A stretch of 64,000 nucleotides of DNA from Dichetophora obliterata (Eukaryota > Arthropoda > Insecta > Diptera > Sciomyzidae), in contig OY986439.1 in the NCBI GenBank assembly GCA_963920525.1, positions 32,371,819-32,435,818 of the forward strand, in the 5' to 3' direction. A program made the position numbers and the translations under genes. Positions 35,923 to 47,042 of the stretch are shown here, in pieces. Within the stretch, counting starts at the first letter, position 1, and the number at the start of each line of letters is the position of its first letter. The notes beneath the pieces are model-generated. The model was not told the DNA's origin. It did no database searches and worked only from the letters and a program-made list of their open reading frames with translations.

Positions 35923-37719
35923 ATAACAACAACTACACAGACACCTACAACAATTTCCCGAGAATTGTTATTTCATCATCAGCAAAAATCCAAGAATTTC
36001 TAATAAGCATTTAAAAATAACTGAAAATGAAAGGTTGACGTTGGGGAGGCAAAGAGCGCACCGCAGAAAGAATATGAATAAACGATGACGGTAAACAACA
36101 AGCAAATAACAAGCTGCAATTCTGAGAATAACAATAAAGGCAGCAGAAGCCGCAAAAAAATTAATACATACTCCAATTTAACTAAAAAATATTGAATCAC
36201 AGCAAGAGCAAAAGTCAAGCAAGATTTACAGATACAAATACACAGGCAGATAAGGCTGAGGGTGTTGAAGAAGTAGAAGAAGAAGAAGTAACAAACGAAA
36301 GAGGTAAACAACAATACAAAGCTGCAGTAAAAAAGGTATTAATAATGAAAATAAAATAAAAAGATCACTTTAATCATAAAGTACAGAAAAAGCGAGCGAT
36401 CTAAAATAAAAGCGCAAAATACAATTATAAAAATAAAAATAAAAACAAATCAAAATATAAACCATAGACGAAAGACAAACACGTAAATAAACAAGATTGA
36501 GTTACAGGCGGCAGAGGCATGGTGGGCGGGTGAATAAGTGGGTTTTGGTGGGTTGCTGGTTTGGTTGCTGAAGCAAAGAGAGCGGGTGGGCTAAAATTTT
36601 AGCCGGGCAGGCAGGCAGACATGAGACACACGAACGCACTAACGGACACATAAAGTAGTTAGTTGTTGTGTCATCAGCGAACACAAATCATTTAATTCAA
36701 AAAAGAACGCATTGCTGGGGGCGTTGCAGCTACATGTGTCTGTGCTGCTGTTGTGCTGCTATATCTTGTATCTGCTGTAGATATGTATATGCTTGGTGTG
36801 GTGTCTGGCACAAGAACTAAATCAAGCTTTGTGCACATTTTAAAAAATATGAAGACCGGATAAAAGAGCAGCAAGACGCAGTCGATAATATGGTGGACCA
36901 CTTAAATTGAAAAATGTCGCCGGCACAGTCGCCAAAATAAAGCAAAAACAAATCAAAACAAACAACAACAACAACAAAAACCAAAAACAGTAAACGTAAA
37001 ATTGCTCTTAGCAACAACGACGTACGATGACGACGATACACAGCAACTTGTATCTGGCGGATATGAACGAGAACAGCTACTACTATTATATACCAGTTTG
37101 TTATTGTTTTTGTTGTTGCTGTTGTTGTTGTTGCTGCTCCACGTAATATTTGCGCCAACACCCAATATTGTGCCATATAAGTAGATATGTATGTAGATAT
37201 ATAAAACATTCACTTCAAAAAGTTGTCTACAACTCATAGTTGCTGGCGTTGTTGTAGTTGTTGTATACTACAAATTCGCTACGTTATACGAGTATCTTAT
37301 GGATAGCAGCAGCATGCATCATGGGCACATGCAGTTGTATTTACATTTTTTGTTTTTTTTTATTAGTATTTTTGTTGCTGTTTGTGCAGTTTGTTGTTGT
37401 TTCCGACTTGCTTTTCAGAGAGTCTGCATTTACGTTGTTTTGTTTAGTGTTTGTGTGTTTTTTTTTTTTGCATTTATTTTCAGCAACATTCAATATTCTG
37501 TGAATGGATGTGAATTTTGGTGCGCTTGAGTTTTGCAGTAGATACAATTTTGCGCGCCAAAAACGACTGCGCAGGCGTCATTTAAGTGCAGAGCAGTTCG
37601 CAGCAGCAATTCCGTACGTAATGCGAGTAAAGCGGTTGTTGTTGTTGTAAATGTTGGGTGTGTATTTTTATGCACAGAGTATTTAATATACTTACAACAT
37701 TGGAATGTTTATGTATCTG
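35923..37719. other. intronic DNA, no gene seen
   Basis: A-rich on the plus strand to about 36480, then mixed, with (GTT/GCT)n runs near 37099-37140 and CAA runs near 36960-36980. Frames on both strands derive from these runs. Confidence 0.4.
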
Positions 37720-38960
37720 CCATACAACTTAGCTGAGTGAGTGTGGCTGTATCTGCTGGATATACTATAGAACAAATGCAAGAACTTGTATCTATGCAAC
37801 TAAATATCTAGACATTTTTAAAGATAATTTTACGCATGCTTAGATAAATGCTTCCCATATACTCAGATACCTAAGTATCTATGTATGCATATAGCTATAT
37901 AAGAGTAGTAAATTCGTTGAAATAACTTTGTCATTATTGTTCCAAATTAATTTAATTAATGTAGCTATCTTTTGTAGCAATTGTATCTTTTAAGCAATTC
38001 GCCAGCAATTTTGCATACTACAATTTATTAATGTGTAGATGAAGTATCTAGGCATATTCAAGTGCAATTCTGTGGACTTTTGACAAAACAACTTAAGTCA
38101 ATCAGAAATTCATAGACAAAACCCTTTAAGTTGATATGAAATTCATATAGACTTAAGCTGTTTTGTCTATGAAATTCAGTTGTTAGGTCAAAAGTCCACA
38201 GAATTTAAGAACGATCAAAAGCCTACAAATTGATATTTGGCTACAAAATTTTTCTCAAAATATTTTATAGCTTGTATCTAGACTAGTCATCTGCTGCACT
38301 AGGCATCTAAAGTGGAACAAATTCAATTTGCGTATCTATGCTAATATATCTTGAGCAAGACTAATGACAAAACATGTATCTGTTATCATTTTTTTGCAAC
38401 AACTTAATGATTCAATTTAAATTTTGTATCTATGCAATTGTATCTTAGCAGAATGAGAAGCGTAAAAATGTATCTACTACCTGAAAATAACTAAAAAATT
38501 GCCATTAAAATGACTATGATTAAATATTTTTATCGCAAAATGTATCAAGACAGTCATTTAGACATTTTTTTTATTCTATGTATCTGTATGTGTATAGAGT
38601 TGTTGTTGTTGCCTTCTTTCGTAAATTACTTGACCCAAAGCTCTAAATTATAACCTTATTATTGAGATATTTGCATTTTAAGCTCAAAAAATGTTGAGAA
38701 AGTATTTTTTTTTTTGCATTTTGTATATCCGACCGATGAAACCACTTTGTTTTTGAAAATTTGGGTATTGTTTTTGTATCAACATTAAAGTGTTCAAGCT
38801 TGGTTAAGTGAACTAAACAGTAAAGGTTTTCTTATAAATTTGTACAAAAATGTAGATCTTTCCTTTTAACTTGTGAATATCATACAAATTTTAATTCATA
38901 TATGTATCTAGTAAACAATTCTTTTGTATGCATCTACATACTCAAAGCAAATAAACGGTT
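37720..38960. repeat. 1.2-kb patch enriched in GTATCTA words
   Basis: TGTATCT, GTATCTA, TATCTAG and AGTATCTA recur at irregular intervals (for example near 37748, 37788, 37806, 37870, 37878, 38044, 38274, 38333, 38378, 38427, 38470, 38580, 38903). No constant period. A foldback is embedded at 38066-38206. Confidence 0.5.
38066..38206. repeat. foldback with ~50-bp arms
   Basis: AATTCTGTGGACTTTTGAC opens the left arm and its complement closes the right; the inner GAAATTCATAGACAAAAC also pairs. Total about 141 bp, spacer about 40 bp. A small MITE is likely; no clear target duplication. Confidence 0.75.
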
Positions 38961-39559
38961 TACAACGTCTTTTTAGTCAAAACAAACATACGCACACATA
39001 AGCTGCTACAATAAAAAAGAAATATTGATGTAGGCCTAAATTTCGTTCAAATAAATTTAAATCCAAAAACTTGACTGCGGCTAAATTTTGTCCAAAAAAA
39101 AAAACAAAAACAACAGGCAAACTAATATCGTCAAAGAGCTTTTAAGGCCGCACCGAAAAAGCTTCCACTTTATACTATTTATAGTGTCTGCACTGTGACG
39201 TCATGCTAGAAGCATCATGCAATGCTTGGCTGCAACAGCAGTCGATGTACTGGTTTTTTTTTTGTTATTTATGCCGCCCTTTTTTTAATTTAACGTTGCT
39301 GCTGCTGTTTACGTTATTCAGTATTTTACTGCAAACTTGCAAAGTGAAAAACCGCATTGAAAAGAGTAGTAAAAGCAGTGAAGATGAAAATATGAGGGTG
39401 CAGTAGATAAGGCTAAAGCGGAGAGCGCTGTAAGGCCGTTTGACTGCGCTTTTTTCCGTATGCTTGCCACATGCACTTGAGTGCAACAACCGGTGTTTAA
39501 CAAAAGCTGGCTTAAAGCAAGCCAATGGGAGTGAAAAGCTGGACAGACACATTCGAAAA

Positions 39560-40780
39560 GTGGAAAAATATATTTAAAACTCTTGATTTTTTGATCTTAC
39601 TGTAATTTAAAATGTTGCTCAAAATTTCTTAAAAGATATGGGAAGATGGTAATAAGAAATATAACGCCTAAAGGTAGGCAGCATTTTTTCAACCTGTTTT
39701 AAGTTGCATCGTTTGCAGTACTTTTTTCTCTTACATATTTCCTTGTGCATATCATCAATAATTGAAGAATAAATGTATAAGAATTATTTTTTGACTGCGG
39801 TGAAAATTGGGCGTAATTTCAAAAAAATAGCGCATCAGAGTATGCAAAATTTTTGTAAGCTTTTTAAGGTTTTTTGATTAGCACTAAAATTCAGTTTTAA
39901 AAAATTATTTATAGTTGTTTTAAAAATTATTTAAAAAAACATTGCGCCTGCATGTGGGCGCATACCGCAAAGTACATACCTAGAAGTATGCAGTACTTTT
40001 CTCTTACATATTTTCTTATACTGCATTGTTCTTACCGTTTTGAAAATGTGAGTTCTATTAATAAAAAGAGCGCTTAACAGTAGGCAATATTCTTTTATTA
40101 TAAGTTGTATTATTTAATTTTAAGCCGCTGTTTCAAAAAATAATTAAATTAATTATTTTAAAATTATTATTTATTAAATATTAAATCATTTAAGCTACAT
40201 AAAAACATAGCGCCTACAATTAGACACTATTTTTATTACATATTTCTCTGTGTAACCAACCAAATACAAAGGTATATATTTTCAAATTGTTTTTTATAGT
40301 TTGGAAAACTTTAAATTTGAGAATATTAACCCATTTCCGACCGCTTCTAGGCCACTAGATAAAAATTATTGAAACTTTGTTGAGGTGCTACTAAATACAT
40401 TCAAAAAAAAAGTTTATTTTGAATTTTTTTTTTTTTTGTCTCATGTTTGGTATGTAGAGGTGGTCGAGCAGCAGTCTCTTTTAAATATAGATTCAATGTA
40501 ATACCCTGTAACCAAGAGGGTGTTTGAGATAGACCCCAACTCCAAGCATTTTTTTTAGAAATGTACCAAGGAATCATATCACAAAAATTTAAAAGTTTGT
40601 CCTGCTAGATTGGTCAAATCGCACACTGTGCACTGGTTAGAAATGGGTTAATTAAAATAGCGCCTAAAAGAAGGCAATTTTTTCATTTTTTTTTAAGTTT
40701 TATTTTATGTATTTACAAGTATGCAGCTTTTTTTTGTGTCCAAGACTAAATTTATAAAGAGTATTCAATTGTTGGTGTAA
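39560..40780. repeat. dispersed CGCCTAAAAGTAGGCA-type words
   Basis: Variants of AGCGCCTAAAAGTAGGCAATATTTTT occur near 39664, 40070, 40208 and 40660, plus a looser one near 39990. Each is followed by TTACATATTT/TTTTAAGTT-like filler. The CGCCT..AGGC ends are nearly palindromic. Relatives lie near 1168 and 31890. The patch surrounds the TTAA-flanked element at 40330. Confidence 0.55.
40330..40647. mobile_element. piggyBac-type MITE (TTAA-flanked)
   Basis: TTAA at 40326-40329 and 40648-40651 directly flanks CCCATTTC..ACC and GGT..GAAATGGG inverted ends. TTAA target sites and CCC/GGG termini are piggyBac hallmarks. The 318-bp body is non-coding. It lies about 0.9 kb downstream of the dm exon donor, within intron 2. 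Confidence 0.75.
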
Positions 40781-41571
40781 TTTTTTATAAAAATAAAACA
40801 GTTGGCGGCTTATAATTTTTCTTCTAAAATAGCACATACGTGTAGAAAAAAGTGTAATTCCCGCTTAAACACAGCAGGCAGGCAAACTGTATTTGCCTTT
40901 ATTCTGGCCAGACATTCTGGAGAGAAAAAAGGGTGTTGCCGCGGAAAACACCCAAAAAAAAAACCTCAAGAGAGCGAACAAAAAAAATAATCCTCCGAGA
41001 AAAACACGCGTGTGAGCAAACGACTAATGCGCAGGACTGACATAGAGTGCACAACAACAACTACACACTCCTTATACATGGTATACTCACTGGCGGCGCC
41101 AAAAAATAGGCAACGGAAATTTTCAATACAACAAAATTACAAATAGTTAGATAAGAAAGAATACAAAATACATAACCGGCACGTTTTGCGTTGATGTTGT
41201 CGATGCCGACGTCGACACCGACGCCAACGTTAAAACAATACCATATCATTGATTTTATTTGCAAGCTTTTAGGCGCACAAAAATAGTTTAAGGCATTATT
41301 TGTTGTCTAGGTTCTTCTTTTTTTTGACGCAGTGAAATAGAACTAAACTTACAAAACAAAAAATAAATTTTTTACTTTTTAAAACCAAATCAAAACTAAA
41401 GCTTTTTTAAGCTTTCTTTAACATTTTGTTTGCTCTTCATTTTCCAGCTGAATTTAGCAACATGATGAAATTCTAGACACATGCGTCATTTCAGGCAAAA
41501 AACACATCGTGGACATAAGTAAATCATGCTAGTATGTAGCTTTTAAGACCCTTTAAATTTTATAAAATCAC

Positions 41572-41577
41572 ACTCAC
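41572..41577 (-). promoter_or_regulatory. dm: 5' splice site of dm exon 2
   Basis: On the minus strand the codon TCT (Ser of ETPSDS) is followed by G|GTGAGT, matching the donor consensus. The exon ends after the first base of a codon (phase 1). Reading on past this point gives eleven residues without Myc similarity and then a stop, which supports splicing here. Confidence 0.9.
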
Positions 41578-43084
41578 CAGAATCTGATGGTGTTTCTAGA
41601 TTTGTACCCAAATCGTCATTGCAGCGCGTATAGCTATGATCACTGTGCATTATGATGGGATAATTCGGCTGACTGCCACCAACACTCGAAAGCGGCGATG
41701 CTGCTGACGCATAAGCTGACGTTGATGACGATGTATTTGAAGCGGCGGAGGAAGATAATGAGCGATTTAATGACGAGGATATTGAAAGCTGCGATGCACC
41801 AGAGGCTGAACCACAACTGGAGTCAAACTCATCTTCGTACTCATCGTCATCATCTTCATCCTCCTCATCATCATCGGATTCAGAGTCATGTTGGTTGAAA
41901 TTATAGCTGTTTGTCGCTGAATTGCTGCTGTTGTTGTTGTTAGTGGCGTGGTTCGTCGCTATTGATGCCAAACTGCGATCGTCCTTGACAATCAAATCAA
42001 TCACATCGGCAAAATCACAGGCATTTGCGGGCAGCAGATTGCGCAGATCAATTTCTTTCTTTGTTGTGTCCTGCAGCTGTTCGCTTAGTTGATTGATAAT
42101 GTTGGTCGGATCGCTAGAGACTAACGAAATGTTGTTACTGCCCATGACACAGGCGCGTAAATCGACATTATGCTTGAATTCGGGCGCAATTGGGTCATCA
42201 TCGAGGCTAAGCGGTGTGTCGGGACGTCCAAAGGCCACTGTTGAGTTGACATTGAGTCCGTTCATAGATTTTGTTGTTGTCTGATCACGTTCACGCAAAA
42301 ATTCAGCAGCAGTTTTGGCGGGAATTTTGATGGAGCCATTAAATTTGCTTTGTTGTTGCTGCTGCCGTTTATGTTGTGGTTGTTGTGGTTGTTGTTGCTG
42401 TTGTTGCTGCTGCACGTTCGATTTGCGTAGCAGCGACATGCCTGGTTTGATGTGTTGCAAACTCTGTGCGGCCTGCTTCTGTTGCTGTTGCTGATTTAGG
42501 ACAGTTCTGCTATTTGGTATGCTGTGTTGTTGTAATTGTTGTTCATAGTCATTGTCAAGAGGTTCAACTTTGGGTTCAATTTTAATTTCTACTTCAGCGG
42601 TGGCAACATATTGTAACGGCTTGCTATTGACAACAGTGGCAGCAATGCGTTTGTTGTTGCTGATATTTTGTGCATTTTCAATGACAGCTGCAAGCGGCAC
42701 GGCCGCACTCACCGGTGAAGCATTGCTGCCATCAGCTGATATTGTGTTTGTTGTAGCACCACCTAAGCCCGCGGAGGGTTGCGCTGACCACATGCAATCG
42801 ATGTTGCGTATTTCTGGCTTATTATCATGCTCCAAAAAATCTATCAATTCTCCAGCTTCGGTGCTGTTTATGCTGCCAGTAGCTGAGCAATCCGATTGTA
42901 TTTTCTTGATGTCACTAAATATTGATGGTGGCCAATCGTTTAGGTCATCAAAGAGCTCTATGGGATCAGGATCGACGATGCCAAAATCGCTGTTGCAAAA
43001 GGGCTCTGAGTTCAGATTCCAGTCGCTGAAAAGCGAATAGGAGGAGCTGTTTGGCGATGAACCGTATGTGTAAAGTTTAGCCAT
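41578..43084 (-). CDS. dm: Myc transcription factor (diminutive), N-terminal exon
   Basis: Encodes the first 502 residues of fly Myc, a nuclear regulator of growth and ribosome biogenesis that binds E-boxes with Max through a C-terminal bHLH-zipper (on the next exon, outside the window). Visible: Myc box II core IRNIDCMW (residues 92-99), a conserved central block EFKHNVDLRACVMGSNNISL (302-321) preceded by RPDTPLSLDDD, an acidic run (401-421), and DHSYTRCND...NLETPSDS (482-502) leading to the splice site. Fly-specific padding includes glutamine runs (198-202, 225-232, 241-245) and Asn/Ser-rich spacers. The start MAKLY at 43084 is chosen because it resembles the short N terminus of fly Myc and has a good context (ACA ATG G). 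The extra residues upstream would need a TTG start. No other gene shares the region; the long antisense frames over it are shadows. Confidence 0.95.
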
Positions 43085-43289
43085 TGTATGTATATGTTTG
43101 GCTTTATGCAATGGAAGGTATTTAACACAATATAATAGATTTTACAACTTGAGAGTAGATCGATCAAGAAGAAAAGCCGTTATATATAATGCATCTGGTT
43201 GGAGCTTTTATATTTATCCAGGCAGATTATTTGCTGCTGGGCAATCTGTGTTTCAATTGATGAGAGAATGTCAATTGGTTTGGTAAGAA
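43085..43289 (-). other. dm: dm exon 2 5' UTR portion
   Basis: Lies between the inferred acceptor and ATG. It contains one upstream ATG (43194) that opens a four-codon uORF. The frame of the main ORF stays open upstream for 19 codons (to 43141) but has no ATG, then meets TAA at 43142-43144. Confidence 0.7.
43180..43194 (-). CDS. short upstream ORF (4 codons plus stop) in dm leader
   Basis: ATG CAT TAT ATA TAA lies wholly within the 5' UTR, 96 bases before the main ATG. Context (CAG ATG C) has a purine-poor -3 position, so leaky scanning is expected. A uORF could dampen Myc translation; that is inference and depends on the transcript start. Confidence 0.45.
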   Translation of the reverse strand: MHYI

Positions 43290-43320
43290 CTGCAAAAAAA
43301 GAGAGAGAGAAAGAAGAAAA
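43290..43320 (-). promoter_or_regulatory. dm: 3' splice site and polypyrimidine tract before dm exon 2
   Basis: Minus strand reads a long C/T tract (CTTTCTCTCTCTCTTTTTTT) then GCAG|TTCTTACC, with the exon starting at 43289. This implies at least one untranslated exon further right, as in the Drosophila gene. Confidence 0.75.
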
Positions 43321-43599
43321 ACATTAAAGCTTCAGGTATTTAGAAATTTGCGTGGAAATTATAATGTTATAAGGTAGATTTTTAAAAGTTTTAAAGCTTA
43401 CATTTTAAATAGCATACTATAAGGAAATTGCGAATTACATAAAAACATAAAAAGCTTTATTAAAGCTTACAAATTTTTTAAGCTTTAAAGCTTTCTCAAA
43501 GCTTAAAAGCTTTAAAGAATTCTCAAAGCTTTCAAGCTTGTTTAGCTTAAATCTTTTTACGATTCAAAGCTTAAAAGCTTTTAAAGCTTAAAAGCTTTT

Positions 43600-44050
43600 T
43601 AAAGCTTAAAAGCTTTATCAACACTGAAATCTCTAAAAATATCTTTTAATGTTTGACAAAATTCTTTAAAAGCTATCCAAAATCCTTTTTATTTTATAAA
43701 ACATATTTTTACTCAAATTGATTACATACAAAAGCATGTAAATTGTTTGACAAAAATCTTTCCAAAGCTTTTATATATAAATACTTTAACAATTTTCCAA
43801 CATACTCAATGAGTATAAGCTTATACTTTTTTAAAGCTTAAAAGCTTAATCAACACTGAAATCTCTAAAAACATTTTTCAATGTTTGACAAAATTCTTTA
43901 AAAGCTTTCCAAAATACTTTTTATTTTATAAAACATATTTCTACTTAAATTGATTTCATGCAAAAGCATGTAAATTGTTTGACAAAAATCTTTCCAAAGC
44001 TCTAAATACGAATACTTCAACAATATTCCAACATGCTCAATGAGTATTAC
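43600..44050. repeat. tandem duplication, period 231 bp, within the AAGCTT patch
   Basis: Units starting TTAAAGCTTAAAAGCTT at about 43600 and 43831 share ATCAACACTGAAATCTCTAAAAA, AATGTTTGACAAAATTCTTTAAAAG, CAAAAGCATGTAAATTG and CTCAATGAGTAT. They are about 90% alike by eye, so this part of the patch grew by segment duplication. Confidence 0.8.
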
Positions 44051-44404
44051 TCATACACGAAGTGCCTTCAGTTTTTCAATTGCTTTTCCAACTTAGTTTA
44101 CAAAATTTAAAATCTTAGTATTAATTGGTTTTGTTTTTTCTGTTCTTTGTAAGACAGTGTAAATGCAACAAAATCTCTTGTTTCTGAGCATTCTTTTACA
44201 ATCATAACCGTTAGAAAAAAGCTTTAAGTTAATAAGCATTGCACTAAAAACAAATATAAAAGCTTTAAGCTTGGGTGGACGTATTATTTTCATGTTCAAT
44301 GTTAAAACTTTTTTTAAAGCTCGACAGTTCAAAATAATTTGAACAGCTATAGAAAAATATTTTCAAATAATCGAAAAGTTTCGCCAAAAGCTTTAATAGC
44401 TTAA

Positions 44405-44535
44405 CCCGAAACACCCTGTCGTTGCCATATGGCAACGCAAACACGCAAACATGTGCTTATTTTAGTTTAAACCATTTTATATTGCGTTAACAGGTCATTC
44501 TGAAAATTTAAAAAAAATTCTCAGGGTGATTCGGG
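44405..44535. mobile_element. piggyBac-type MITE, 131 bp (TTAA-flanked)
   Basis: TTAA at 44401-44404 and 44536-44539; ends CCCGAAACACCCTG and CAGGGTGATTCGGG are inverted repeats with one or two mismatches. Contains the palindrome GTTGCCATATGGCAAC. Different in sequence from the 40330 element, so a second family. Confidence 0.8.
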
Positions 44536-45720
44536 TTAAAGCTTTTTTCATCTTTAAAAACCTTTTAAGGCAACGTTTTTAAGCTTTGAAAGCAATAGAA
44601 AAATATTTTAAGATAATCGAAAATTGAGAATTGAGAACTTCGTCAAAAGCTTTGAATGCTTACAGCTTTTTTCATCTTTACAAATCTTTTGAGGCAACGT
44701 TTTAAATCTTTGAAATCTAATAGCATTTTTGCCTTTAAAAAAAAATTAAAACTGAAAACCCCTTTTGAAAGCTTTTAAGTTTTTTCATACGTTATCAGCT
44801 TTGAAGACTAATTAAAAGCCACATTTCAAACTTAATATAAAAGCTTTTAAAAAAACCAGAATACTTAGACAAACATTTTAAAATTTATTGAAAAATGTAA
44901 CCAAAAGCTTTGAGAGCTTAAGTCCTTACAAGTTCTTGAAAAGCTTCAAAACATTTCATGGCTTTTTAAGCTTTACAAATTGTTAAAAGATGAAAGCTTT
45001 TAAATTTAAAAACCTTATACATTCTCAATTTTGGAGGCTAAAGCTCTAGTAAAAGTTAATGAGTTAATCGATGTGTGGTTTTAAGACCTTAAAGCTCTTG
45101 CAAAGTTTTTTAAAAATTATTTTAAATTTAAAAGCTCTGCCAAATAGACATTTAACAATTAGAAAAAACAATTAAAAACTTTCACAATAATCTTTAGAAG
45201 TTTATAAAGCTTTTTAAAAAGCCAATTGTCCTTAATAGGTTTTAAAGCTTTGAAAGCTTAATACTATATTAATCTTTACAAAGCCTTGACAGCTTAAAAC
45301 TCATTTAAAAGCTTTAGACTTTTGAAAGCTAAAATCATTTTAGATTTTAAAACAAGCTCTTGCAAGCATTTTCTCCTTAAAAGAGTTTGAAGCTTTGAAA
45401 GCTATACCCTTTTATTTTTAACAAGCTTTTAAAGCTAAATGAAAGCTAAGAGAATACTTGTAACTTAATACTTTGCTACAAAAATTCAATATTATTATTA
45501 AAAAACACGAAAGTATGTTAAAACTTTATATAGAATAATAAAACTGAAGTTACAAATAAAATAAAATAAAATTAAAAAAGCTCTTTTGAAAGCTTTTAAG
45601 TTTTAACAGCTGAACTCATTTCAACTTTAAAAACAAGCTCTCGTTAGGGTTTCCAATATAAAAGCTTTTTATTTTTAAAGCTTTAAGCAATTGTGAAAGG
45701 TTTTCAACGTTCTTTCAAAA

Positions 45721-47041
45721 TCTGTTCAGCTTTGTGTGTTGAGCTAATTTTTTAAAATAGAAAAAATAAAAATTTATTGTGATATAAGCAATTTTGTAGG
45801 TATGTATTTTAAAGAATTTCCTTAACAAAAAGCTTTCATTCTGTCCCAACAGATAAGTTAAGCTTTGACAAATTATTTGCATGAGGTAAAATTGAAAATT
45901 GAAAGAGCTAAGTTTAAATAAATATAAAAATATTATAAGCTCAAATTCAAAGCACAATTTTAAAAATAAAGAACAAAAAGCTTTAAGATCTTTAATATGC
46001 AAAAACTTAACGAAATAAAAAAACCAAACTACAAGTTGTTCGCTCGTGATGAATAATTAAAATTAAGCGATTTAAATAATTTATTTAGAAAAAAACCCCC
46101 ATGATTTACGATAAAAATAACTGAACGAATGGACATGACAACTGAAGCTTATTCAATACAAATACACAAAAGAGAAGCGTGCAAAGTGAGGTGCAACAAT
46201 TTTGAGCGCCACACTCAAGTTAATTAACAAAAAATAGCAACTAATAAAAACAAAACTATACACCGACAGACAACACAATTGTACAATGTTGTTGTTGTCG
46301 TTTTTATTGTTGTTGTTGCATTTGAAAGTAATTACTAGCAGTAATTGAAATAAATTTATTCAACTCAAGCAATTAAAGTAATTGTTGATGCACAAGATTT
46401 TTTATAAGAATTAAATAATTATATGTAATTTTATTTTTTTTTTTCTATTATTGTACGAATGCATTTAATAATTTAATAAACAATACGCGCCACTGTGCAG
46501 AGAAATAAATAGTGATAGGCAGAGACGTAGGTAAAGAGTGGGGCCGGGCAAAGAGCGGTGAATGCAAAACAACAGCTGCATGAAAGCGCAGCAAGAGGCG
46601 CCAACATTTTTATTGTGTATTTGCACTATTATGACAGAAAAAAAATAAAACATAAAAATAACGTGACATACTTACAGACGACAAACACGAAGTAGAAAAA
46701 TATTTGTCATAAATTGAGTTGGTGGAAAAGTTACAAAAATGCACTTAAAACTTGAGCATAATTATAACAAACAAGTCATTGATTAGGATAGAAAAAAAAA
46801 CATTTTTAAGAGAATCAGTTAATTGTTGAAGAGAGAAAATGAGATTAAAATTAAACTGATAAAAAAAAATTTTAATTAATTAAAAGTTATGAGAGAAAGT
46901 TCGCGCCAAGTTCAAAAGTTTATCAATAAACAAGAGAGCGGCATTAGACTAATTAAAAATAAATGCATTTAGAACAAAACTAAAACCAAGAACAAGAGAG
47001 TCGCAATGGGAAGAGATAGTTGGGACGTGGGTATTGTGTCA
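45721..47041. other. AT-rich DNA, no gene seen
   Basis: GTT/TTG trinucleotide runs at 46287-46318. No exon, promoter or element boundary is supported. Confidence 0.4.
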
Positions 47042-47042
47042 A

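Larger units (their letters stand above)
1..41577 (-). other. dm: dm/Myc intron 2 (partial, beyond left edge)
   Basis: Everything left of the Myc exon donor is read as intron 2. The donor GTGAGT is seen at 41577-41572. The next exon should encode the acidic stretch after ETPSDS and the bHLH-leucine zipper. No translated stretch of that kind is present on the minus strand anywhere to the left, so the acceptor lies outside the window and the intron is longer than 41 kb. Contents are repeats and transposon relics listed separately. That this is a single intron is inference; a chimeric assembly could also separate the exons. Confidence 0.75.
43380..45720. repeat. 2.3-kb AAAGCTTT-word patch beside dm exon 2
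   Basis: Densest patch of the AAGCTT word in the window: fourteen AAGCTT hexamers fall between about 43450 and 43615, many as TTTAAAGCTTAAAAGCTT. Density falls toward 45700. It begins only about 90 bp upstream of the acceptor of exon 2. No gene is supported inside. Confidence 0.65.

Noticed and set aside
42552..43040. 162-residue open frame on the plus strand opposite Myc
   Set aside because: It is the antisense shadow of a biased, serine/glutamine-rich coding exon; Myc homology settles the strand.
43085..43111. Longer Myc N terminus starting at 43111
   Set aside because: That position is TTG, not ATG. The ATG at 43084 has good context and resembles the fly Myc start.
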